Shown one piece after another: positions 52,891 through 62,986 of a DNA stretch of 64,000 bases. Made by a program: the position numbers and the translations under genes. The stretch covers positions 1,617,116-1,681,115 of the forward strand of contig NC_135164.1 of NCBI RefSeq assembly GCF_050948215.1, given 5' to 3'. The notes below the pieces were generated by a model. That model did not search any database. It saw nothing but the letters and a program-made list of their open reading frames with translations, and was not told where the DNA came from. The DNA is from Halictus rubicundus. Taxonomy: Eukaryota; Arthropoda; Insecta; Hymenoptera; Halictidae. Positions within the stretch are counted from its first letter, which is position 1; each line of letters starts with the position of its first letter.

Positions 52891-55531
52891 CCGCTTGTTC
52901 GCAGTTTATTACTGAGGAATCGCAGGGGGAAGCCGTTCCAGTAAATTATGATGAGCAGTGCAGTACTGGTAAGTTAAGAAAAATATTTTTTAGAGATAAA
53001 TAAGTTCTTTTAAAAAATATAATATCTAACAAATAATCAGTAGGAGAGCAAACGGGGAATGCGTGCTGTCAGGGATGTCAAAAGCGAGACGTTGAAATGA
53101 AGACGGTAATAGAACAGAACCAATTAATAAGGGTTCTGCTGACCGAGCTGTTAGCGGAGGTACGCTCCATCAAGGAGGCCCAGTCGAACAAAGGAAGTGG
53201 GACACCGAGCAACATCTCCTTCCTCCGAAAATTCGATACATTAAAATTTCCTTAAAATTCTTCGTCGGATGTCCCATTGCCGGAAGAAATTCTGAACAAT
53301 CGGGACGAATTTGAAAATGCAGTAAGCCAAATTTACAGATGTTATAAATAAATTAAAAGTAATTGACATTTCGTTTTCATTGAATTAAAAGAATGTACTA
53401 TTAATAAATTTTTATTAGGTTACGGAAATGTATAAAATAGGTGGTAATACCATTGAGAGCGATTTGAAACGGCAAAGGTGACAGGTCGATCAAAGAGCAA
53501 TTTTCGCGGAGTGATCTCTATAGAGAATAGCGGGAGTACAAAGGAATCTAATTCCAGTTTAAATATACGAGGCAATTAGCCACGCGGTGACTATTAGTTC
53601 GTTGTTATATAACAATTAAATAGTAACAGTGTGGTGAAGTGCCGACCCGACCAGGAAAGGGCTCGAGTGGCCAGCTAGGCGGGGAAAGAGCTTTAGCCCA
53701 GCGTTTAAAGCTGTTTAGAGGGGTAAGCGTTTTTAGAAATATTTAATAAATAGGTTAGTATATAAATAAAATTAAAAAATTAGAATACCGTAGCAGTAGG
53801 CTTATCTATAGGGTTTAGTACACGAAAATTAAGGGTTAGGATTAAAATTACACAGTTTGGATAATTTAAAACAGGTCTAAAATAGGTTAGAATAAAAATA
53901 GTTTAGTACAGGTTGTTTCAATATAGCCGGAATAGGCTATTTTAGCTGGTTTATGGGGTTTCTACAAAAATAAATAGGATTTTAGGGAAAAAGATCAGGG
54001 GAATCAAAACTATACAGGACAAGGAACAAACTTGCCTATATAAAAATTTTTCGTCTGAGGCTCCTGAAAGGGTTAATTAAAATTAAACACAGGAAAAAAT
54101 CATCCGATTCCGGAAATTTTTTAGGAGGTGGTTTTGGGCACGATTTGGAACATTTTTGGTTCTACAGGACGTTACAAGTTTGGTGGCCCGACGGTTATTA
54201 TTGAATAACTATTGAACCAAAATAGCTGTCGGGAAGGTCCAAACGGAATCGGAAGGTTCAGGGCCCTCCGGACCCGCCACCTAATTTTCATAAATACCGG
54301 GTGCTCCATTAAAATCAACCTCAGGTAAATACCCGAGTTGGGGCTTGAAACTCGGTGGGGGTGTTATAGACATCCAGGAGGGAAAACGCTCCCGACAATC
54401 GAAATCGATCGATTACGATTGCCGGCGGGTCGGATTTCCGATCGGACCACCGGGGGCCGAGATAACGAGGTCACCCGGTAGAAGCAGGGATATCTTTGAT
54501 AGACGCAAGATATACGATCGGTGCGCCCAAGTAAGGGCTATACGCAGCAAAAGGAACTTTCCAGCTAGCTCAAATAGTAGCCGAGTAATCGAAGGCCAAA
54601 CCTTTTTTGTAAGCCGGGCACCGGGTAGATAGGTAGCGACAGCTACGAGCGGATCGGAGCGCACACCAAACAAGGTAGCGAAATATAAGAGCAGGCGCGT
54701 TTAGAACAAAAATCCGCGAAAACGCGTATACGCGCCTAGGGGCTCCCCTGGGGGCTGGTAGCGAAGGATTCGAGCGGAAACCTTCGTGAACAAGGGAGTT
54801 TTTGGACCAGGATAGGGCCAGGAAGGCAAATTTCGGGCAGATAAGGGTACTAGGGGTTAGGACAAGGGCCTAGGGACGCGAAGGGCATAAAAAAGAAATT
54901 TTTTATTTTTTTTCTCAGAATTTCGAATTCCTGCTTTTTCCGAAAAGTTAGGCCGGTACTTCGCCTAGGACAAAAAAGGTATAGATTTCCGTCCCATTTC
55001 CTGAAGAAATTCATGTAAGTGAGGGAAGAAATCCTACAGGAGTATTTAAACAAGCGATTATAGTAATATAAGAGAGGAGAGATTTTTTCTCGAGTACGAA
55101 ACGTAGAGTAGATATAAGCAAACATAGAATATTACACCGATTTTGTACAAGAGATTCAAGGAGATTGAATAAATAGACGACCAATAGAAAAAAAAAAGGT
55201 GGTAATACCATGTATTCCTTTGTAAAAAGGATCCTTACCACGCTATTTACGAACGACGTTGCTCTGGAATACAGCTGGATGGGGAGGAAGGGGAAAAAGC
55301 CCTTCCACTGCATGAAAATTGCGGAGCTCGTAATATGTAATTATCACTCTTAATTTGGTATTGCTATAATAACGATGATTCATATGCAAATCACTAAAAA
55401 AAGAAACTCTTATTCAAGGTGCTGCAGAAAGGGCGAAAATAAACGGCAGTCGGCGAGACACCGAAGTAGCCATTCAACTATGGTTGAAGAGGGCAGCCGA
55501 CCGAAAGAATGTAATACAAAAAAAATTTTAG
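52891..55531 (+). pseudogene. DUF4806 gene of the GACGTC element, one stop plus retro-insertion
   Basis: Exons 52891-52968, 53041-53321, 53419-53453 joined to 55212-55336, and 55419-55531, with donors gtaagt, gtaagc, gtaatt and AG acceptors. Protein features: a coiled-coil-like segment (MKTVIEQNQLIRVLLTELL), DUF4806 start, LPEEILNNRDEFENA, KIGGN, then after the insertion WMGRKGKKPFHCMKIAELV and the final helix TEVAIQLWLKRAADRK. Lesions: a TAA at 53253-53255 and a 1.74-kb poly(A)-tailed insertion in exon 3. If the insertion and one copy of its duplication are disregarded, the exon frame is continuous, so the insertion is recent relative to other decay. N-terminal exon(s) not found. No transposase belongs to this element. 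Confidence 0.78.
53454..55196 (+). mobile_element. Poly(A)-tailed retro-insertion (1.74 kb), 15-bp duplication
   Basis: Flanked by aggtggtaataccat at 53439-53453 and 55197-55211. Ends with an AATAAA signal (55169) followed by an A run directly before the 3' duplication, the mark of LINE-mediated retroposition. No ORF of note. Inside, TTTGGTGGCCCGACGG at about 54179 after GGACGTTACA resembles an LTR-end-plus-PBS junction, so the source may be an LTR-element transcript; this is tentative. Confidence 0.75.
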
Positions 55532-55539
55532 TTTTGTTT

Positions 55540-56660
55540 TAATTTTAATTTTAATTTTAATTTTAACGTATTTAATATTATGCGTTTAATTTGTTTCATG
55601 TTAATTTTAAGTTTAAGTTGAAGGAGTATTATTCGTTTAATTTGTTTAATGTTAATTTTAAGTTTAAGGAGTATTATTCGTTTAATTTGTTTAACCCTTT
55701 TAGTGCCGGAGGCCGATATGTCGGCCCTTGATGCACTGGCGAAAAGTGCCAGAGTTGATATATCGGTCCGCATCTTGTAGCGCTTTACTATTCGCATTGC
55801 GAGAGAACTCTATCTCACAATAAATTTATACTACGTTATAAATGGTCTAATTTCATTACGAGAGAATTAAAATAAATAGTTTTTCGGTTTAACTTTCCCT
55901 TATATTCTATATGTTATATTACCTATAACAATTACTTGTTTCGGATGAGATAATCCGTCCGGCGCCTACCATGTACCTTGGAGTTATTCTTTATGTTTGT
56001 TGTGCAATATTATTTATTTTGTTACAAAATATATTGGAAATGAAAACACGAATTATATACTTTGTAATAAACGGTCTATATAAAGTTATGATAAAAAGAT
56101 GACTTTTCGTATGTGCAATTACGTTTTGAAAGAGAGAACTTAATTTTTCTTTTCTTTATGATCACTTACACCTTTGTTATTTATGTCATTTTCAATGAAT
56201 ATAGAAAAATTAGCGCCACTGTTTTATTCTCTATTTCGTCCTTAATACACTGCTTTTTGAATTATGTAAATGTTGCTTTTCGTTTAGTTTTTATGAGTCT
56301 TTTTCCAAACCCTAGTAAAATCGTGAAATTCGGCCGGTTATCTTCGCATAGGCACATCTTTTTCGCCCGGCACTAAAGGGTTAATGTTAATTTTAAGTTT
56401 AACTTTAAGGAGTATTATTCGTTTAATTTGTTTAATGTTAATTTTAAGTTTAACTTTAAGGAGTATTGTTTGTTTAAGTTTGTTTAATTTTAATTTTAAG
56501 TTTAACTTTAAATAGTATTATTTGTTTAAGTGTTTTTAATTTCAAGTTTAACTTTATGTAGTATTATTTGTTTGAGCTTGTTTAATTTTAATTTTAAGTT
56601 TAGGTAGTATTATTTGTTTGAGCTTGTTTAATTTTAATTTTAAGTTTCATAAATAATAAA
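55540..56660. repeat. Tandem repeat array, unit around TTAATTTTAAGTTTAA...GGAGTATTATTCG
   Basis: Some eight degenerate units of about 45-55 bp with TTTAATTTGTTTAATGTTAATTT and GTATTATT(C/T)G. Interrupted by the piggyBac-type MITE at 55695-56380. Lies between the DUF4806 gene and the right GACGTC cluster. Confidence 0.8.
55695..56380. mobile_element. piggyBac-type MITE (686 bp), TTAA duplication
   Basis: CCCTTTTAGTGCCGG...CCCGGCACTAAAGGG with TTAA on both sides (55691-55694 and 56381-56384). A second inverted motif, GGCCGATATGTCGGCC, sits near the left end. No transposase; the 87-codon frame at 56113 is fortuitous. Confidence 0.9.
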
Positions 56661-56765
56661 ATGAATATACTTTGAACTCGTTTTTCTTTAAAAATTTTTT
56701 TCTCTCCCAATCCCTAATTAATCCCTATTTAATCCCTATTTAATTGCATTTTACTAAAATTTATG

Positions 56766-56937
56766 AAAGTCTTAAAGACGTCTTTAAGACGTACAGTTTT
56801 ATAACAAAGACGTTCCAGAGACGTTCACAAGACGTTCGGAAGACGTTCGTAGGACATTCAAGACGTCTTTAAGACGTCTGAATGTCCATCGACAGACGTC
56901 TTTAAGACGTCTTTAAGACGTCTCTGTGCTATCTGGG
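56766..56937. repeat. Right subterminal GACGTC palindrome cluster
   Basis: At least six GACGTC sites, four as AAGACGTCTTTAAGACG-type doublets, plus GACGTTC half-variants, ending at the CTGGG terminus. They mirror the left end. Confidence 0.85.
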
Positions 56938-57300
56938 TCGGTTCTATCTTAAAACTATTTTTTAGATATAATAAGATAAGGAACACTCCGCTTTCTCCGA
57001 CACGATAAGATAAGGAACACTCCGCTTTCTCCGACACGATAAGATAAGAACACCCGCTTCATCCCGACAACATATTCAAAGAGCTTCGAAGTCGATGTCG
57101 TGTGACTTCTTATGCAGAATTACCGATAGATATGTATTCATAGAATTACTCAATAACATATTTTCCCTTCTGTTATATGACTTCTTACTGTATTTCTAAA
57201 TACCTTTGCTATTTTTCAATTTCAATTTGAAAACCCTACGAACTTTCATCCCTACCCAATATCATGTGATAATGATATTTTATATTGTATTGTGTTTTTG
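56938..57300 (+). repeat. 3' LTR of the env-bearing element, second part
   Basis: Continues the LTR left at 32312. It has three tandem copies of a 36-bp unit (GATAAGATAAGGAACACTCC plus GCTTTCTCCGACAC) at about 56972-57060. The outer LTR end is not clearly identified, so the right boundary is approximate. Confidence 0.55.
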
Positions 57301-57312
57301 TTTGTAATGTAG

Positions 57313-57904
57313 ATGGAACAGATTCCCACCAACACAGCGGCAGTGGTGCCAGCACCGGCGGGGGTGGTGCCAGCACCGGCGGGGGTGGCGCCAGCACCAC
57401 CGACGGCTCCAGCAACGCTGTCACTACCGGCGGCAGTGACGGCGGCCGTCGCCCGCCTTAGGATTGGGAGGCCAATCACAAATGTAGTGAGTAGACGGTA
57501 TATTTTATCATTCGTAAAGATTTATTATTTATTTCTAAAACGTTACATTTTTTCCAACAGAAAATTGAAAACGGCCGCGGCGACGTTGCCAACACATCCG
57601 CTGCCTCGGCATCAACGCCCCCCCCCCCTCCACCAAGCCCCGTCATCCAAATGACGGAGGAAATGCTTGTGAGTTAGAAAAACATAAAAATATGTTATAT
57701 ATATGTTAAATATAAATCTTGTATATAAATGTTGTGTACATGTTTCAGGCAAAGCTCATGAAAAACATGAAAAGAAATTCATATCGAAGAGGGGGCCGGC
57801 GCGGTGGCCGCGGCTGGCGAGGCGGCTACAGGGGGCGCGGAGGCCGCGGGGGGCGTAAAGGCAGCGGGGGGCGTGGCAGCAAATCTATCACAATAAATAT
57901 GTAA
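57313..57904 (+). CDS. Small RGG-repeat protein gene, three exons (145 aa)
   Basis: Exons 57313-57486, 57561-57668 and 57749-57904, all phase 0, both donors gtgagt, acceptors ccaacag and tttcag; ATG at 57313 follows a gtag that could be a further acceptor. Exon 1: Ala/Pro-rich with three PAPAGV repeats. Exon 2: Pro run then VIQMTEEML. Exon 3: KRNSYRRGGRRGGRGWRGG and more RGG/GRGG repeats. RGG boxes bind RNA or nucleic acid and are arginine-methylation targets (family knowledge). No stop or frameshift. I do not recognise the gene. Its place among transposon debris suggests either an accessory gene of a mobile element or a young host gene. Confidence 0.6.
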
Positions 57905-58876
57905 AAAAAATATATTCTATTATGTTTTTTTATTTTCCTAACTTTTCCTTTTTCATATCATCCTCAAAATATGCATCCATTTTTTCCCCATTTTTTCTCC
58001 TCGGCATTATCGAGGAATGATTCGCGGCATCCCGGACCCTTGCTATTCTCATCGGTACACGTGCACGCCGACCTGGCGGTGTGTGAGTGTGCCGAGGCAC
58101 GGCTGTTCGAACGAAGCTACGGCAGGCACCATGCGACCGAATAATGCAAAATGTTGCTCGAAAATGCAAGAGTCGGACCTGTTTGATGGCGAGCGCTCTA
58201 GATTTATCTTTTATCTAGCGCTTTTGACTCCTGATGAGCCCCATCTTTGCATTATCGAGGAATGATTCGCGGCATCCCGGACCCTTGCTATTCTCGTAGG
58301 TACACGTACACGCCGACCTAGCGGTGTGTGAGTATGCTGAGGCACGGCTGTTCGAACGAAGCTACGGCAGCGCCGTCGTTTACGATGTCGACCACGCATG
58401 CTCAGATCGCCTCTATTGTCAGAGATCATGCGATCGAATCATAGAGGATACTCGGAAAATGCCACTCGACACTGAATGTGGAAAGTGCACCCAGCTCCCC
58501 ATACTGGACGAAAATGTTACTATTTAGCTCCTTCTAGTGGCCGTTATAGCGATACTATCGATTGTTCAAGGCCACCTGGGAAAACTGGCCCTTAACAGCT
58601 TTTGAAATAAATAATGACGAATTGTTTCACCGCACAGATTGTCAGATGATATTCTTTCTTTTTCGTTAGCGTGGTAATAAATTGTTATTTCGTTTGTTAC
58701 AACGTTCAAATTCCTTAACAAGATCTATTACCACGAGGAACTCAGAAAAGTTCTGGTTGATAGTTTTTTAAATAAATACAGCATGTTCATTCTGTCTTCG
58801 TACTGCCACGCTACGAGCCGGCCGACTAGCCTGCGAACATTCTCGTCGAGAATGCTAGCCGGCTAGCCGGCCGGCT
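57905..58876. other. Unassigned sequence with a 245-bp tandem duplication
   Basis: 58004-58130 and 58249-58375 are near-identical direct copies starting GCATTATCGAGGAATGATTC. 58480-58550 resembles 17920-17990. The minus frame 58169-57930 ends in a charged tail (MPRRKNGEKMDAYFEDDMKK) that could be the end of a lost gene but is not recognisable. Near 58830-58880 are CTAGCCGG/CCGGCTAG palindromes. Confidence 0.45.
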
Positions 58877-59487
58877 CTAGCATTGGGCAGCGAACCCCTG
58901 GGGTTCTGGTAGCAGAGGACACGCTGTGCCTTTGTTCCGAGCCTCTCAAACCCTCTCTAATAGCTGTCCCGGACCCCAAAATGCTTATAAACGGGGAGAA
59001 AACGGCCGGTCGGCCTGCCGGTGAGATGTACATCGACCTTAACGCGGTACCGTTTAACGTGCCCCGTGAAACAAAAATACACGAATATTAAAAATTACAT
59101 TTCATTTACTACACGTGTACACGTGTTTTTAGATTTTAGATATACGTGCAATAGGGATCTCTGCCCTCGGTCGTCACGTTCGTTCTTTCGAACGTTGCTC
59201 TCGCGTCGCGATTTGCTTTTGTCATGGAGTCGCGCTTGGCATTTGTTTTCTTGTTGCGTTGAGCCGCTTCGCCGAGAACGTCGAATCAATTTCTAGCAAG
59301 CATTCGCGCGTATAGTATCGAAAAGCTTGTTAGAGTTTTCAAGGTACAAATAGTAAACCTACGTAATATCGTACGTTGTATTAGGATAGTAAGTACAGTG
59401 TAGGATAGTTAGGATACTATATTGTTCTGTGATATAGTGTATTATTACTAGTGTTATTACTATATTTAGTACACTTAGTAATTAATC
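58877..59487 (+). other. Upstream region of the hAT transposase, possible hAT left end
   Basis: AGCATTGGGCAGCGAACCCC at about 58875 resembles a hAT terminus. The stretch to the ATG at 59488 has no gene; the repeated TATA/GTATTA sequences at 59390-59470 could be promoter or leader. Confidence 0.35.
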
Positions 59488-60953
59488 ATGAATGCAAGTG
59501 GAATAAGTGCGTTCGATATAGGAGGCAGCTCATTCAGGAGTGAAGAAGAAGCGGCGCAGCAACTCTTAGCGACACCTTCTACACTTCCCATTATTTTGAA
59601 GTCAAGATACTACCGTATATTGCCTGCAAGGTGCAGTGGAACCAGCGCGACTGCACGCTGCGTTTTATGCATCGCTGAGCACGAAATTAAAGGCCAATGG
59701 TCTACCACCTCCAATTTCGTTGCGCACCTGAAAAGGAAGCACCCTGAGGAATATATGGAATATACAGAGGAGGTGGCAAGAATCAAACGGAGAAATATTG
59801 ACACCAATGCTGCAAGGATTCAAGAAAGATTCGAAATGGACGTGGCGCGACTCGTCATCGATGCGATGATTCCCCTCCGAGTCGTTGAGAATGTGCATTT
59901 TAGCATATCTCAACGTGACTAATAAAGTAAAAAATATCAGTCGACGGACAGACTATATGTACTAGTAAAGGACAGAGTAAAAGCAGATCTATCGGCTACA
60001 CAATTCATATGCACAACTGCGGATATTTGGAGTAGCAGACACCGTAGTTTTCTGGGCGTAACTGCCCATTGGATCACCGAAAGCTATGAGAGAAGATCTG
60101 CAGCTTTAGGCTGTCGGCAATTCTGCGGGATTCATTCCTATGATAGATTGAAAAGCTTGCTGCATGTTATACATTGCGAGTATAATCTGGACGCAGAAAA
60201 AATTGTCGCAACTGTCACCGACAACGCCAGCAATTTTGTTAAAGCCTTTGCCACATTTGGTATACAACTAAATTGTATTGCGTCACAGGACAATGATACT
60301 CTTCTTCACGGTGAAGCCGAAGAAGAAGAAGAAGAAGACACAGAAATAGAAATGGAAGATGAAGAAGAAGAAGTAGAAAAAGAGGTAGAAGAAGAACAAG
60401 AACTAATTCTTGAAAATGCACTACCTCGGCACATTCGGTGTGCTGTGCACAAGTTGCACATGTGCGTCACAAGCGACCTGGCGCAAACAATAAAAAGTAC
60501 CGAACAAGTGGCACTATTGCACACAGAGGTCATGCAAATGTGCAATCTCTTATGGAAAAGTTGCAATCGACCGAAGTCGTCAGAAATATTTAAGAATGTA
60601 ACGGGCCACATGCTGAAAAGGCCGGGGGACACCCGATGGAACTCCCTGTACGATGCTCTACAACGGATTGTAGAGTTAAGGCCAAAAATGGTCGAAATTG
60701 GCAAAGCTTTATGGATAAAAAAAATATTAACAGAAACTGATATTGTATACATCGAAGAGCATTTGAAATGCACTGCACCTATTGCACAAGCAATCGACAT
60801 ATTGCAAGGTGATACAAATATATTCTATGGAACGCTTGTGCCTTGCTTATTCTCCTTGCGAAGGAAACTACGCACCTTTTAGATTCCAACGAATGGAGAT
60901 TTAGCGAGGTAATTAGTGCGTCACTACAAAGGAGTGTGGAAAAACGATTTAAC
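59488..60953 (+). pseudogene. hAT transposase with BED finger, two stops and truncation
   Basis: A single reading frame from ATG 59488 to 60882 except for two adjacent TAA codons at 59920-59925. Residues about 53-94: BED-type finger RCVLCIAEHEIKG...NFVAHLKRKHPEEY (CxxC...H....H). After the stops: CTTADIWSSRHRSFLGVTAHW (hAT core Asp region), IVATVTDNASNFVKAF, an unusual acidic insertion (Glu/Asp-rich, 60310-60410), HIRCAVHKLHMCV, DTRWNSLYDALQRIV and CTAPIAQAIDILQGD. A frameshift at about 60850-60860 moves the frame; it continues LDSNEWRFSEVI and EKRFN to 60953, where an LTR-like insertion begins. The dimerisation domain is missing. Inactive. Confidence 0.85.
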
Positions 60954-60954
60954 C

Positions 60955-62388
60955 TGTCACGTCGGACGACCGACGTGTTGTTGATGACGTCACCCGCGAC
61001 GCATCATAGGTTAAGGTAGAAGATAAGTTAATTATAAGTTATTATAATCGTCATCCGTAGACATTCCCATAATTTCCATCCGCGAGCGCGCCAAGACGCT
61101 TGGCAGTACGTCACCGGGTGCTAGCTATCCCCACCGCGATACCCGGTTGCCTCACGCTTCGCCCTTGATCGGAAGCTCGGAAGCTCGCTCTTGATCCCCC
61201 TTCAGTCGCGCTCACATCTAGCAATTCCATTCCAAAGCGTTACTATATCAAGCGTCTTCTAGTTCCTACTATTTCCATATTCTATTCTATTTCTTATATC
61301 GTTAACCAGTATTACGCGTATCAATTATATCTTTAGTTTACTTATATCTTTGTATTATCCTTTCACGTATTAAACAAGTATTATTATTAAACTCAATGTT
61401 CATTATTCCTATTCCGGTTCTACGCGAAGTGAAGTGCATCGCGACATAATAATCAAAACATCATCAATAAGTTCCCTGATTGCGTGTCTGAGCCCGCCAG
61501 GCTGTCTCGGCGCAAAAACGGAATTTCTCGCGAAATAAGACTGAATCTTTCCCTTAGCGTGTGTCTGAGCCCACCAGGCAGTCTCGGCACGATAACGGAA
61601 GATTCCCGAATGATTACACAGTGCATCGTAAATTCGTGATTGTGTTCTGAAGGCTTTTCATGCCGCGCCGCGCCGCGCGCAAATATCAATTAAAGCGTTT
61701 AGCTCGCGCGAGTACGAAACGGACGTGAACTCGTATCGATTCAGCCCGTACGTCGGTGTACACTCAATTCCGCGTATCGTCCGCGAAACCGCGTTCCACG
61801 CGAGAATAATAATTGTTCCCGGACCATCACCGAACGAGCCGCAGCAGAGACGAGAGGAAGCTGCAACCTCTTCTTGGATGACAGAGCCTGCAGCTAAACG
61901 ACCGTACGAGCTCGTCCCACTAAACCTTTTGCCGATAAACCACGACGTCTCCCGAATACCTGCCCGCGACCCGAGGAAGCAGCTCTACGCGAGGGTCAGC
62001 GCAGACGTCAACAAGGTCATAAAACCGACTCACGCAAGGGTCCGCGTTGAGGACAACAATAGGGCAGCGAAGCAGCGCGGGTAAGTGCCGAGTTTACATT
62101 CCGTCGCGAACCGTGGTAGTGAGCGGACGCCTCTACAGTCAGTACTCTGTGCTCGATAATCCGTGCCCGCGCCATCTTGGTTCGGAAGTATCCACGCGTT
62201 TCTCGTGAAATAATCACCGTCTACACGGATCAAATCGTTCTTTTTCTTTAATTAATTACAGTTTTTTCTTTTAGTTTAGTTTATTTCAGATTTAGTACAC
62301 ATATAAGTTTCTTTACTATCACATAATTTTGACTACAGTTCACACTTAATATAATACAACCGCGGACCGCGTGTTCGGAACGGTTACA
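60955..62388. repeat. Possible solo LTR (1.43 kb), 5-bp duplication TAACC
   Basis: TGTCACGTCGG...CGGTTACA flanked by taacc at 60950-60954 and 62389-62393. Inside are two copies of a module of about 75 bp (GCGTGTCTGAGCCCGCCAGG at 61480 and its variant at 61558). The 120-codon frame 61725-62084 ends at a gtaagt; I do not accept it as a gene. Orientation and class undecided. Confidence 0.5.
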
Positions 62389-62393
62389 TAACC

Positions 62394-62799
62394 ACATCGG
62401 TGTGAGTTTACACCTGTAAATCGGTGTTCAAGTGATCTTGTAACAACAAAATACGGTGAAGTAACATTTTCTTACTTTATTCCTGTGCATATTAAGCTAA
62501 AAATCATTTTGTTTAAAATCTTTGAAATTTGCGGACCCACAGTCCACGTGGAAACATAACCTCACAGTGCGGGCAGCATGCCCCAACTTAAAGTCGCGTT
62601 CATCAGAGTCTGGCATCGTTCAGAAACCAATTTACGTTCGTTCTGCGCATCTTCGCTCTTAGTGGCTCCCTTCCCAATGCACTACGCATGCGCGGAGCGG
62701 ACTGATGTGACGCCATGTCCGGCAGCGGCATTCGCAACCAAATACGCGGTGTGTCAAAGTGTTTTGGAAGCAAATTTAAATAGCGAAAGCTTGAACGCG
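62394..62799. other. Unassigned sequence
   Basis: No recognisable gene. The hAT frame does not convincingly resume after the LTR-like block. Confidence 0.35.
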
Positions 62800-62980
62800 T
62801 ACTTCATAGCTAATATATATAGTATTTATAGTTTATTTATACACGTAGTATTTATAGTTCATATGTTATATAGTTTATAGTTTTTTATAGTTTATAGTTT
62901 TTTATAGTTTATAGTTTTTTTATAGTTTATAGTTTTTTTATAGTTTATAGTTTTTTTATAGTTTATAGTTTTTTATATTT
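62800..62980. repeat. TATAGTTT tandem repeats
   Basis: Runs of a 17-19-bp unit TATAGTTTATAGTTTTTT just before the ATG of the next gene. Confidence 0.9.
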
Positions 62981-62986
62981 TATAAT

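Larger units (their letters stand above)
32313..56937 (+). mobile_element. CCCAGATAGCAC-ended DNA transposon carrying all nested insertions
   Basis: Left end CCCAGATAGCACGCGACGTC, right end GACGTCTCTGTGCTATCTGGG reading outward as CCCAGATAGCACAGAGACGTC. The 2-bp duplication is TC (32311-32312 and 56938-56939). Both subterminal regions (32330-32438, 48538-48680 and 56766-56930) are packed with GACGTC palindromes, often as GACGTCTTTAAGACGTC. The only gene attributable to the element itself is the DUF4806 gene at 52.9-55.5 kb; no transposase belongs to it. Without its insertions it is probably about 3 kb. Ends and duplication size match the autonomous element at 37184-45407 (CCCAGT...ACTGGG, 2-bp duplication), so I place both in one superfamily, CMC-like. 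Confidence 0.75.

Noticed and set aside
56113..56376. 87-codon hydrophobic frame
   Set aside because: Inside the piggyBac-type MITE; no homology to transposase.
61725..62084. 120-codon frame ending at a gtaagt
   Set aside because: Lies inside a probable solo LTR; composition unremarkable and protein unrecognised.
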